From the NCBI GenBank assembly GCA_963995525.1, contig OZ023207.1, forward strand, positions 26,999,276 through 27,063,275: a stretch of DNA of 64,000 nt. The letters are read 5' to 3'. A program made the position numbers and the translations under genes. Below are positions 47,012-57,822 of the stretch, one piece after another (the first letter of the stretch is position 1; each line of letters begins with the position of its first letter). This DNA comes from Escarpia spicata. Taxonomy: Eukaryota > Annelida > Polychaeta > Sabellida > Siboglinidae. The notes under the pieces were generated by a model, which did not search any database, had not been told where the DNA came from, and worked only from the letters and a program-made list of their open reading frames with translations.

Positions 47012-49912
47012 CTGTCAACTCCGTCTTGTTTCATTTAATGCCAGGAACATACGGAACAGTGCTTACGACGTGCTTAACATTTTAAAATCCTGTGATATTC
47101 TTGCAGTGTAAGAACATTGGCTCTCTGAACAGTGCCTTTCCTACCTCAATTCTGTTCACCCTGAATTCAATGCCAGAGGTATTAGTTCTATTGATTTGTG
47201 TGATGGTTTCAGTGGACGCCCTCGTGGCGGGCTTTGCTTTTTATGGAGACGTTCACTCGACCCATTTATTGAACCATTAATTTACGACGATGAGAAAAGA
47301 CTCCTTGGTCTGACAATCATCACGTCTAATGCCACTATTCTGATTCTCAACGTATATTTACCGTATCAGAGTGATGACAATTCCGAAGAATATCAAGCTT
47401 TTTTAGGCAAGATACATTTGAATTTAATTTAATTTAATTGAAGATTCATTTGAATAAGCTAACATATTCATCATTGGGGATTTTAATGCGGACATTAACA
47501 AGCCCAGTCTGTTTTCGACACTTCTCAATGCATTTATTAATGAATGTCACCTCATTCCAAATGATATTAAGTGTCTCCCTTCCGATGCTTTTACTTATGT
47601 CAGTAATGCTCATGACTCAAGGAGTTGGCTGGACCATTTGCTCAGCACTCACTCCAGTCACTCGTCGATCTCTGATATGGTAGTTAATTATGATTGTGTA
47701 TCTTCTGACCACCTACCTTTATGCTTTACCATATCTGTCAATTTATTACCTACTTCTGAAGCATCCACTCAGGAGCAAATTCGACAACCTTGTTCTATGT
47801 GGGGGGCTGCCACTCATCAAAACCTTCACAACTATTACACTCAAACCAGAGTGATTTTATCTGCCATTGATGTACCTCATGATGTTTTACGATGTACCGA
47901 CCCGAATTGTAATGCTAAAGCCCATCATATACTGCTATGCAAATGTTATGAAGACATTATTACTTCACTCAAGGATGCCTCTGAAGTAATACCTACTAAG
48001 ACGCATAACATGTCTTCGAAGAATGCCGTTCTTTGTTGGAATGATATGGTCAGAGACTCCCACCAAGTTGCTAGAGAGTCGTTTCTCATATGGCGGTCTT
48101 CTGGGAGTCCCCAACATGGTCCTTTGTATGACGTAATGAAAATTAAACGTGCTCAATTTAAACATAATAAAAGACTCTGTGAAAAAATGCTGAAGCCCTT
48201 AAAGCCGAACCACTTGCTTCAAAACTAAGTAGTAATCACTTTAAAAACTTCTGGAAATATATAAAACAAATCAACAATGCCAAGTTGCCAAATCCCAGCA
48301 ATGTTGGCGGTGCATGTGGTGCTGAAAATGTAAAGAATATGTGGCTTCATCATTACCAATCTCTACTTAATTTTGTACATGGATCTCTAACACATACTAG
48401 AAAGATTGACATGCATTGCAGCAATATGCAATTTAATGATCAAATGATGGTTGATGCTAAAGAAATACAAGACAACTTTCAGGCAATGCCTACAGGGAAA
48501 GATCCTGGTTATGACTGTATAAGTAATGAACATTTTAAGTATGCTAATAAAAAACTTCATGTTTATATGTCACTGTTATTCAGTAGCTTGTTAATTCATG
48601 GGTTTTTACCTGATGTTATGATGGTCACAATAATAGCTCCAATAATTAAAAACAAAGCTGGTGATTTGTCTGATAACAATAACTACAGACCTATTGCTCT
48701 TGCAACAATTGCTAGTAAATTATTTGAATCTAATATTATCAAGGGCTACCATTTTCTTCACAACGTGTGCCAACCAGTTTGGATTTAAAAAGCATCACTC
48801 AGCTGGGATGCTCATATTTCTATTAAAATAACTTTTTCGACACTGCATAGCGAATGGCTCTTCTATGTATGTCACTATGTTGGATGCCTCCAAGGCCTTC
48901 GACAAAGTGAACCATAGCAAGTTATTCACTAAACTAATTGACCGTGGCTGTCCTTCTTTCATTGTGCGCATTCTGTATCACTGGTACAGTACCCAGAAAT
49001 TCACTGTCAGATGGTGTCAGAGCTTTTCTAGATTTTTTACTGTCTCAAATAGTGTCTCCCTACCTTTTTAATGAGTACATGGATGACTTAAGTGTAAATC
49101 TTAACAAATTACAAATTGGACGTCTTGATGCAGGCACCATAATGAATCATTTGATGTATGCAGATGATCTCTGTATTTTTTCACCTAGTGTTTCTGGATT
49201 GAGAAAAGTAACAGATTGTTATGCCAAGTATGGCGAAATTTTAACATAGCATGTAATGCCAACAAGTCATACTGTATGGTGTCACGGATTAGCGAGGTCT
49301 CCGTACACTAGATGGCTCAGTCTAGTAGGGTTCTTATATATCAAGGTCAACGCATATGAGAAAGAACGGTTTTCGTGAACAACAGACGTTTATATAAGCG
49401 GACCCAATTACACATCATATGACCGGTTTCCATCATTTCTATTGGCTAATCCAATATACAATTCAAACTAAACATTGTGGAACACCCTCTAAGATTACAG
49501 TGAAACCACCTGCTGGCCTAGAAATGATAGCAACAGAATACCACGCCCCACTGAGCGCATCTGCAACCGAGTTGCCGTAATTACGTAACCAAGGCGGTTG
49601 GTCAACAATATGTCTATCTACTGGCTTGACCTTCCTCATTTCCCAAATTAAACCTCAGGCAAGTAGATTTAACCATCTAGAAATAGCAGAAATGCTACAT
49701 ATGGTTATTGACAACAAACCTCGGGACATAAACAATATTCATCTTGTCACTCTCAGTAATCGTCCGTTACCTCACACTATTAAATTCAAATATCAGGGTC
49801 ATATAATTAACAATAATCTTACTGACGATGATGACATTGCGAGACAGAAAATATGCCTATATGCTCAGGCCAACGTCTTTGCACGAAAATTTCGCCTTTG
49901 TAGCTCTAACAT
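47012..49912 (+). pseudogene. LINE-C ORF2: APE endonuclease and reverse transcriptase
   Basis: Endonuclease: SFNARNIRNSAYDVLNILKS, EHWLSEQCL after a TAA, GRPRGGLCFLWRR, ILNVYLPYQSDDN, then IIGDFNADINKPS, SRSWLDHLL and SSDHLPLCF (about 47020-47740). The linker is followed by RT: YRPIALATIASKLFE, VTMLDASKAFDKVNHSK, SPYLFNEYMDDLSVN, and the active site HLMYADDLCIFSPS, with both catalytic Asp present. After KSYCMV the frame is interrupted by a 420-bp solo LTR and resumes with IDNKPRDINNIHL through about 49912, where a Gypsy-B fragment cuts it off. Several stops and frameshifts are present. Confidence 0.88.
49280..49699. mobile_element. Solo LTR-A (420 bp) with 5-bp target duplication TATGG
   Basis: The insert begins TGTCACGG and ends AATGCTACA (TG...CA). 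It is flanked by TATGG at 49275-49279 and 49700-49704, and sits in the LINE-C RT gene between the Met-Val and Ile codons, whose frame is continuous without it. TATATAAG-like boxes occur on both strands (about 49370-49395), so its orientation is not assigned. A split copy of the same LTR lies in reverse orientation at 12250-13579. Confidence 0.92.
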
Positions 49913-49913
49913 T

Positions 49914-50240
49914 GAAAACAGAAAGGATACACAAGAGCAGACACACTGGATGAAGGGCGAAAATACGAAACAATAACCGCGGGTAATGCACAGCTACAGA
50001 AATTGGCCCAGGGTTCAGAAGAAATACATGCAGTGTACATTCATGGGCGTAAATACAGAAACTGTGGAACCAGCCATAAACCTCGTCAATGTCCAGCCTA
50101 CCACGAGTCATACACAAAGCTGAAGATAATACCGCCATGGATCCTTAGAAAGGACTGTACGTTGCGGCTGAAGATCGACACAAGTGCATCAGGGAACACC
50201 TTACCTCTATTGGAACCAGCGAACAAAGTCAGACAAACAG
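49914..50240 (+). mobile_element. Gypsy-B fragment with internal deletions (gag end and protease)
   Basis: The sequence aligns with 53565-54230 but lacks about 310 bp between CPAYH and YTKLK and about 45 bp after GNTLP. It keeps the zinc knuckle CGTSHKPRQC and the protease loop LKIDTSASGNTLP, in which the catalytic DTG reads DTS. It abuts the truncated end of LINE-C. Confidence 0.85.
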
Positions 50241-50276
50241 CATACAATGGGGCAACCACCAATTTACCTTGACCAT

Positions 50277-50351
50277 TGACCTTGACCTAAATGGTTGACA
50301 TTGACCTAGGTGCTTGACCTTGATTTTTGTCAAATTGATATTTGACCTTGA
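50277..50351 (-). promoter_or_regulatory. Cluster of three TCAAGGTCA motifs
   Basis: TGACCTTGA occurs at 50277-50285, 50315-50323 and 50343-50351, with further TTGACC hexamers between. The reverse complement TCAAGGTCA is the extended half-site recognised by monomer-binding nuclear receptors (SF-1/ERR type). No gene is evident nearby, so function is doubtful; it may simply be a degenerate hexamer repeat. Confidence 0.25.
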
Positions 50352-50779
50352 TCTAGATAGTGACGTAATTTGCTCTTGCTCCAACGGAAAAAACGGATCG
50401 TTACCCCGCTTATTGACGCGATGTACTACATGGGCACACATCCAAAACAACCAACAAAAGATCAGCTCAACAACAACACGCATGAGTAGGATGCCTGTTA
50501 GGCTATTATTATATGACTTCTACACAATATACACATCAAAGGACAGTGTAATCGATATTTCATGATACGTTATGTAATACAATCATACACTTGTATACAA
50601 AGACAAAATAGTTTAATTTCAAGTTCAGAAAGTCAACGAAATATGTTATTTATATATTAATTATGCATTTAATATGTAATATTTTAATATATGCAGTAAA
50701 ACCTGTGTTAGCGCCCACCTGCCCATAACGATAACCTGGATATATATGTCATTGATGTATGTGGCTGCGCTGTTTTGCC

Positions 50780-51835
50780 GAAGCCGGTTATCCGCGACAT
50801 CGGTGTTTTATTCGACAACACTATGTCGATAACGAATCAAGTGCGTCGTGTTTGCCGGGTGGCATATTGTCACCTGCGAAGCATCGCGTTGATTAGGAAA
50901 TGCCTGCAGAACCATTGTGAACGCCTTAGTCATGTCAGGTATTGATTACGGCAACGCAGTGTTATAAGGTCTGCCGGAGACGCACTTGCGAAAGCTGCAT
51001 ATGGTACATAATCCTGCAGAACGTCTCATTACCGGGACAAGGAGACGAGAACACATAGCACCTCTTCTGTACCGTCTACACTGGTTGCCTATCGCAGGCG
51101 GATCGAGTTCAAGCTGTTACTGCTGGTATATCGTGCAGTGCACCATCTCGGCCCTGCGTACATTTCATCGCCCGTGACATCCTACACGCCGACCAGATCA
51201 CTTAGATCGGCCGAACAAGGACTGCTGACTGTTCCGAGATATCACCTTGAACATTATGGCCGTCGTTCCTTCTCGGTGGCTGGCCCGATCCTGTGGAACG
51301 CCCTGCCTCCTTCAGTCTGGCTTGAAACTGCATTGCCACTTTCAAATCACTTTTAAAGACATGCTTATTTCGACAGTCCTTCAAAGAACTTTGCAGTTCG
51401 CATCAGTGACATGCGTGCAATGTTGACATTCGATTATGTACTTAGGTTGCAATTATTTATTTATTATTATTATGTTTTAATTAGCATATTATATGTATTT
51501 ATTTTATTTTATTTAAGCACATTATTTATTTTAGGTATTTAAACGGCTCATTCATTTAACTTATGTATAATATTATACACTTGTAAATATATATATACAT
51601 ATATATATATTTATTTTTATTGAGGTTTATCTAACTGACATTTCATGTAATTTTTATATGCTACTTTTAAATAATTTTCTTTTATTTTTCTATTTAATAA
51701 TTATATTTAATATGTTTTATGTCATTTAATGTATTTACTTATACTCTACGATTGTCAGCGCATTTGAGCAGATTTTTTATCCGGACACACGGCGCTGAAT
51801 AAATGCTTTATAATAAATAATAATAATAATTTAGT
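50780..51835 (+). mobile_element. LINE-D, 5'-truncated C-terminal end and 3' tail
   Basis: Broken frames read DIGVLFDNTMSITNQV, GIDYGNAVL, LRKLHMVHNPAERLITGT, RREHIAPLLYRLHWLPI, YTPTRSLRSAEQGLL, and RSFSVAGPILWNALPPS up to about 51350: the post-RT region of CR1/L2-type LINEs. AT-rich 3' sequence follows and ends in an (AAT)n-like run at about 51810-51835, a usual 3' terminus for such elements. The frame has several stops; it is a dead 5'-truncated insertion. Confidence 0.8.
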
Positions 51836-52940
51836 ATAACATAGCTGAACAATACTGCTGCATAATTGCGTAATGTGTGCGTTAAAACGACCGACTCCCC
51901 CTCAATATGGAATGATCCGCCAGCACACGAAGGCGTTCATGTTCATGCAAGGCATCCCGTTTCTAGGTCACAACGTCACGTGCGTGTGTAGTGGACTAGC
52001 CAGAGGTGCTAAGGTGGCTGGCGGCCAGCGTCTTGTCTTGGCCAAATCATTTAGCAGTAGCTACCTGTAATAAATATTATTCAGAGGGGTACCATTAAAC
52101 GGTGGCTTCAAACTAGTGATAGTTACTTTTGTTTGTTTGTTGACTGATTGTTAACATTGATATTTTGTGTGGGTGTTTTTTTCTGTAAATAAAACAAAAT
52201 TAACTATGCATTATTTTAATGTATGACATCACACTTTTTCAGTTACACCTTTTACTATTTGCAGGGCAATGTATCTAAATTTCATATATTTTGCATACCT
52301 TTTGCTTATATAATTGTTTCTGAGGATATTAAATATGATGTGAATTTATACATAAAATGTTATGTCATGCTAAACATGGTGTTTTACTAAAACTTAAATA
52401 CAGTGTTAAGACATGCATATTTAACTAAATTAAACATGTCGTATTGTCTATAATACTATAATGTTCCATTTGTCCACATTTATATTTATCTAAATGTCAT
52501 TTTTCAAAATTACTATGTTATTTGTACATTTTTTAAATTTTCAAAATCGAACATAACATTATATCTCAATTATGTTAAGCCTCGCTCAAAAGAATTTGGC
52601 ACAAATATTACCTGCTAATATTTTCTGTGTATGTTTAATATTATGCAGACTGACACAAATTAAAAAGTTATGTACAGCTGAATATTATGTTTTGTTCTAC
52701 AATGCCCTAGCCTATACAAATATTATAGTACATAAATATATGTTTACACTGTGTACATAATTTACTATATGTAAGTAGTATGATATTAAACTACAAGCTG
52801 TACACTGCTACTACATCTCGTGTATTTAATTTAGTCGCGTGTCGCAAGTGCCCTTTTAACCACCGCTCACCGCACGTGCCCTTTTAATAAAATAACACCC
52901 TGCCCTTTTGAAAACATGGGCAGAACACTGAGACACATCA
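51836..52940. other. Intergenic, AT-rich
   Basis: No coding content recognised. The motif TGCCCTTTT occurs three times at about 52850-52920. Confidence 0.5.
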
Positions 52941-53159
52941 TAGTTAGTTATTCAAACCCATAAGCAATATGACATTTGTTATTAGCGTGTTCCAAATGGC
53001 ACGGCACTCAACCTTATTACGGCTTGACATACAACGCTAAATAAATACAGCGTTGCACGCACACTTCGCATGACCTATACGCACTGTATGACGTTACCGC
53101 CGGTACGTTCGCTGCTATAAAGAAACAATGACATTGCTTGCTTGCTATTCTAACAACAT

Positions 53160-54030
53160 GGCATCATGTATACCAATCATGGACTGATCCAGCGCCGATC
53201 TTGGTGATGCTATGGGGTTATTTAAAAAAACCTCTCCAATTACAGCAGATATAGCGCAGGCGATAACAATCTGCAGAGACATAGGCGACGAGGGCACCAG
53301 GTGACTAAATGCCAGCGGTCTGACTGATCACCAAAAGAAAACTCCTTCACAGTTATGGGATTTCTTTCACAATCAAATAAAATATAATACACAGGCTGCT
53401 TCTTATGCGATATCGACAAAAACCTAATGAGACACTTGGTGATTTTGTCACACGCGCACGCACCCTAGCACTTAAATGTGAATTTTCAGACGTTAAATTA
53501 AACGAACGCTTGTTGGAACTCACATAGTACACACCCCATATGATGACTTTCGCAAAGACCTGTTGGGAAAACCGAAAAGATACACAACAGCAGGCTCACT
53601 GGCTGAAGGGCGAAAATACGAAACACTAATCTCGGATAATGCACAGCTACAGAAATTGGCCCAGGGTTCAGAAGAAATACATGCAGTGTACATTCATGGG
53701 CGTAAATGCAGAAACTGTGGAACCAGCCATAAACCCCGTCAATGTCCAGCCTACCACGATTAATGCAATGCATGCGAAACCAAAGACCACTGGGAGAAAT
53801 GCTGTAGAAAGACTCGTCGAGGAAAACACACACACGTCACGCAAGTAGCAGAAGCACTCACAGACGTCAATGCCGCTCCCAGAGAGACAGTCGTAGCAGA
53901 GACAGATACAGCCATAGAAGAGGAAAAGGCCAGAAAGGCAAAGAGTTTAACTCGATAGAAACAGACTGTGAAATCGAAGGCGAGACTTACCACAACGACT
54001 TCTACTCGGTTACTCTAAGCTGAAAGAGCC
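53160..54030 (+). pseudogene. gag: Gypsy-B gag
   Basis: Decayed N-terminal frames (TPSQLWDFFHNQIKYN, ETLGDFVTRARTLALKCEFS, KLNERLLELT) lead to the nucleocapsid, with zinc knuckles CRNCGTSHKPRQC (about 53710-53748) and CNACETKDHWEKCC (about 53764-53805). A TAA stop at 53761-53763 lies exactly between the two knuckles, in the same frame. A Lys/Glu-rich tail follows. Gag would form the particle. Frameshifts near 53400 and 53525 add to the damage. Confidence 0.8.
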
Positions 54031-54059
54031 TTGACAGCATCAAACAAGACACTACAACT

Positions 54060-54475
54060 CGCGACGAGGCATACACAAAGCTGAATATCAAACCGCCATG
54101 GATCCATAAAAAGGACTGTACGTTGCGGCTGAAGATCGACACAGGTGCATCAGGGAACACCTTACCGATGAGAACATTCCAGCAGATGTACGGCACACAA
54201 GCGTCACGTGTACTGGAACCAGCGAACAACAGCGTCCGATGGCGCAACCATCAAATGTCATGGGAATATCGACATATACTGCAGTTACAAAGGCGACAAA
54301 TGGATAAAGGCAACCTTTTATGTCGTTGATGTACCAGGCCCAGCAGTTGTTGGCCTACCAACCAGCGAGCAGTTGCAGCTGGTTACCATAAACGTGGACG
54401 GCGTAGCAAACGTAGGAAAGCGCACCACCGAGACGACAGAATGTCTTAATGCACAACCAGTCACAATAACATAAA
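54060..54475 (+). pseudogene. Gypsy-B aspartic protease
   Basis: INIKPPWI-like linker, then LRLKIDTGASGNTLPMRTFQ with the catalytic DTGA loop intact, then a frameshift near 54210 into CHGNIDIYCSYKGDKW, FYVVDVPGPAVVGLPTSEQL, the second half with the hydrophobic ILG-like turn. It would process the polyprotein. It is separated from gag and RT by frameshifts. Confidence 0.8.
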
Positions 54476-54521
54476 TGATTTAAAACGTGCTGATCCACAA
54501 CGGTTTGACACTATCGGGAAC

Positions 54522-55366
54522 TTGTCAGGGGAAGACAAACTCCTCTTGAAGGACGACGCAGAGTCATTCATTGACGCACCCCGCAAGTGCAGTATCCACA
54601 TGAAGGACAAACTGAAACGAGAACTCGAGAACATGGTCTCCCAAAGGGTCATACGTAAAATAGAGGAGCACATCGACTGGTGTTCTACTCTGGCTTATAG
54701 CATGAAGAGAGATGGTCTCCCAAAGGGTCATACGTAAAGTAGAGGAGCACACCGACTGGTGTTCTACTCTGGCATATAGCACGAAGAGAGATGGTCTCCC
54801 AAAGGGTCATACGTAAAGTAGAGGAGCACACCGACTGGTGTTCTACTCTGGCTTATAGCACGAAGAGTGATGGCTCAATCCGTGTATGCATCGATCCACA
54901 ACGTGTCAACGCAGCGCTACGCAGACGTCCTCACAAAATACCTACCTTGAAAGAAATCAACCCAGAACTCGATAAAGCCAAATTGTTTAGCAGGTTGGAC
55001 GCAAAAGCCGGATATTGGTACATTCATCTCAATGCAGATTCGCAGCTGCTACCTACGTTTCGTACACCATTAGGCAGATTTTGCTGGCGAAGACTTCTCT
55101 TTGGGTTGAATGTCTCTCAAAACATATTTCACGCCACAATGGACCATATCCTGGAGGGCCTGGGTGGGGTCACAGGGATCGGCGACGATGTGTGTGTATG
55201 TGGCGAGAACAATGAGGACCATGATAGGAACCTCATCAAGCTGATGGAGCGAGCACGCGAAGAAGGGTTAGTATTCAACTCTTCAAAAATGCCTTATCAA
55301 GCTCATCAAGCAAAAGAGCATTTCATTCTTCGGAAACACCTACACCGACATTGGCATCTCACCTGA
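54522..55366 (+). pseudogene. pol: Gypsy-B reverse transcriptase
   Basis: The frame from 54522 covers ESFIDAPRKCSIHMKDKLKR and ELENMVSQRVIRKIEEH, then runs into a 79-bp triplication. The frame from 54791 continues with DGSIRVCIDPQRVNAALRR, IPTLKEINPEL, LFSRLDAKAGYWYIHL (first catalytic Asp), GRFCWRRLLFGLN, and the active-site box TGIGDDVCVCG, keeping the two Asp but with G in place of the usual residue before them. Damage after NSSKM ends the frame. Two extra 79-bp copies account for the change of frame between the halves. Confidence 0.85.
54634..54870 (+). repeat. 79-bp tandem triplication in Gypsy-B RT
   Basis: Units start at 54634, 54713 and 54792 (TGGTCTCCCAAAGGGTCATA...), 237 bp in all. 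The unit encodes MVSQRVIRKVEEHTDWCSTL. The second and third units differ from the first at only a few positions. Confidence 0.97.
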
Positions 55367-55376
55367 CGACGACAAG

Positions 55377-56177
55377 GTGCATGACATACAAACAATACCG
55401 ACACCTCAAAATCTGGAAGACCTGCACCGATTCATGGGGATGATGACGTATCTCTCACAATTCATTGCACACTTCGCAGAGAGAGCTCGTGCACTACGAG
55501 GACTCTTAAAGAAAGTTGTGCCATGGGTGTGGGATGTAGACCACGAGATGAACTTTGACGAGCTAAAACATGCCATATCCGCGAGCGCATGTTTACGCTA
55601 CTACGATCCAACTGCACCAGTTTACCTAGAAGACAACGCATCACAAAAAGGACTGGGGTTAGCACTTGTCAAGAGGCAGAGACCTGCAGCTTTCTGGTCG
55701 AAAACGCTAACCGAGTGTCAATCTCGATATAACAACATCGAGCGTGAAATGCTTGCAATCGTACACGGCATCGAGCGGTACCATACCTACCTGTATGGCA
55801 GACCGTTTGCCGTGGTCACGGAACACAAGCCGTTTATGATGATATGCACAAAGCCACTACATGCGACTCCATCAAGGCTACAGCGCATGTTCCTGAACTT
55901 CCAATGCTACAACTTCATGGCTTGCCTAAACCAGTCATACAACGACGAGGTGGACCTAAACGTGAGAGTCGACGGCGTGGCGTTGGAGGCTGATGATCCT
56001 CAACACTTGACAATCACACTCATCAACTTCCCCACAGCTAAACAGCAGTTACTGAAGGAGGAAATGTTGCGTGACCCTATCGTCAACAAGCTGGGAGAAG
56101 TGATATACAGAGGAAGGCCGCAAAAACATCAAGGAACTACCTGTCGAAATGAGAGCATACTGGTCTTGTTGCGATGA
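55377..56177 (+). pseudogene. Gypsy-B RNase H
   Basis: An open frame of about 266 codons: TPQNLEDLHRFMGMMTYLSQ (connection), then VYLEDNASQKGLGLALVKRQ where functional copies have CDAS/TDAS, RPAAFWSKTLTECQSRYNNI, EREMLAIVHGIERYHTYLYG (Glu present), and EHKPFMMICTKPL in place of TDHKPL. It is recognisable as RNase H but the first catalytic Asp context is altered. It continues into the spacer before integrase. Confidence 0.85.
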
Positions 56178-57285
56178 GCTAGCCGTGGAAGCATGTGTCA
56201 TCTTCAAAGGACGTCAGATACTGGTACCACAATCTATGCAGAAGGACATTCTCAACCACTTGCATTGTGGGTCGAAAAGACGCGACGGCTTGCACGTGAG
56301 AGCGTATACTGGTTGAAAATCAACAAAGAGATTGAGAACACTTGCAAATCTTGCGAAAGTGGCCAAAAGCAGCAAAACGCAAACAGACGCGAACCACTTC
56401 TACCACACAATCTGACAACCGGACCTTGGCAACATTTCGCGTCCGACTTGTTTCTAATCGGTGATCGCCACTACTTGCCTACAGTGGACAGATACAGCAA
56501 ATACTCGATGGTCGACGAGATGACAGGTCCAATTCCCAGTCATGCCGTGTCTGCGATCAAATCTTGACAGACAATGGCCCACAATATACAGGCCAAGCAT
56601 TCAAGAAGTTCGTGGAGACTTAGGGGTTCACACACGTGACGAAATTTGAAGCAATGGTCTTGAGGAGCGGTACGTTCGATACATCAAGGGAACGCTGAAT
56701 AAGTATAGTGACATGCAGCTTGCTCTTCTGAACATCCGTGCGAATCCGATTGACCCTAAACTACCTTCAACTGCCAATATGCTCTTGTGCCGACCATTAA
56801 CCACCCTGTTACCAAGTCACACTGAACAAGGCACGGAAGAGCATCGTGAGCGCATGCAAGAACGACAAATTCCAATGAAGCAGCAACACGATAAGACGGG
56901 CAGAAAGAGCGACCTCCCGCCACTGTACACAGGTCAAGAGGAAAGAATCCTAGATCATCAGTGAAAAACGTGGTGTCCTACAAAAGTTGTCATCAAATGC
57001 GATGAGCCAATCTAAGTGGTATAAACGCCAACTGGTTCCCGCCTATGACGTAACCGCGCACATCTTCGTGAGCTCGTGGCAACTAAGACGAAAACTGTTC
57101 GGTTCAGCGATGAGCCAACGTGTTCGAAGCAGATCGTTCAGCAGCACGCTTCTGATCAACCAGTGGTAATCGGTGAACCAGAGCCGCAAGGTGAGAGGAA
57201 AGAAGTCACTAAGGGTGTCACTAGCACTCGTTAGGGACGTCGCATCAGAGTCCCAGTACGATATCAGCAAAATTAATGGAGCATA
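56178..57285 (+). pseudogene. Gypsy-B integrase
   Basis: Zinc-binding region remnants (RRLARESVYWLKINKEIENT, CKSCESGQKQ), then the core: PWQHFASDLFLIGDRHYLPT with the first Asp, VDRYSKYSMVDEM; after a frameshift LTDNGPQYTGQAFKKF (second Asp, about 56570) and a TAG within the next segment; the Glu region is scrambled. Further frames read LALLNIRANPIDPKLPSTAN, and the Pol end GRRIRVPVRYQ lies near 57235-57270. Integrase would insert the cDNA; this copy is broken by several frameshifts and stops. Confidence 0.8.
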
Positions 57286-57484
57286 ATATATCCCTGAGCA
57301 CGAGGGCTGTCTACCCAATGACTGCTCTGGAGAATTATTAGTCGCATTATAAGCAAAAATTTTAAGCGAACGTTTCTATGAACATGTAACGTTCAGACAT
57401 TAATTGTTTGCATGGCTTTTTTTTGAATTACAGGAACTCGTAACACTTTGTTTTTAAACTTCGCATAATTATATTAATGATCTC

Positions 57485-57498
57485 ATACAAGGGGATGT
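57485..57498 (+). promoter_or_regulatory. Polypurine tract of Gypsy-B
   Basis: ACAAGGGGATGT lies directly before the TGTAGTATGGG start of the 3' LTR, the expected site and composition for plus-strand priming. Confidence 0.5.
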
Positions 57499-57625
57499 TG
57501 TAGTATGGGACTCCTTGTGTTAGAAGCATCACGGCGTAGTTACACATTATGTTGAAGAAGTCCGAGAAACACATTGAAGCTGTGCTTCTAAAATCAGAGA
57601 TCAATAAAACGGACAGAACACATCA
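57499..57625 (+). mobile_element. LTR-B, 3' copy (127 bp)
   Basis: It starts TGTAGTATGGGACTCC, contains AATAAA at about 57603, and ends AACACATCA. It is homologous over its full length to 45539-45679, with about 14 bp fewer and many substitutions. Confidence 0.85.
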
Positions 57626-57626
57626 T

Positions 57627-57803
57627 GTGGTTCTGGTGGTTCTGGTGGTGGTTGTGGTTCTGGCGGCGGCTGTGGTTCTGGTGGCGGTTGTGGTTCTGGT
57701 GGTGGCGGTGGTTCTGATGGTGGCGGTGGTTCTGGTGGTGGCGGTGGTTCTGGCGGCGGTTGTGGTTCTGGTGGTGGCGGTGGTTCTGGCGGCGGTTGTA
57801 GTT
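57627..57803 (+). repeat. GGTTCTGGTGGTGGC-type minisatellite
   Basis: Imperfect 15-18 bp units (GGTGGTTCTGGTGGTGGC and variants with GGCGGC) begin immediately after the LTR. The strand bias is strong (G/T only with few C). No coding claim is made. Confidence 0.9.
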
Positions 57804-57822
57804 GGACAACAATTACGTTTTT

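Larger units (their letters stand above)
52956..57625 (+). mobile_element. Gypsy-B: degenerate Ty3/Gypsy element lacking its adjacent 5' LTR
   Basis: Order on the plus strand: leader match (52960-52981), gag, protease, RT, RNase H, integrase, polypurine tract, 3' LTR. The RT/integrase character (short LTR, K02A2.6-like Pol) points to the Mag-type group of Ty3/Gypsy; that assignment is from memory of the family. No LTR precedes the leader here; the only other LTR of the family lies 7.3 kb upstream at 45539. Confidence 0.85.
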
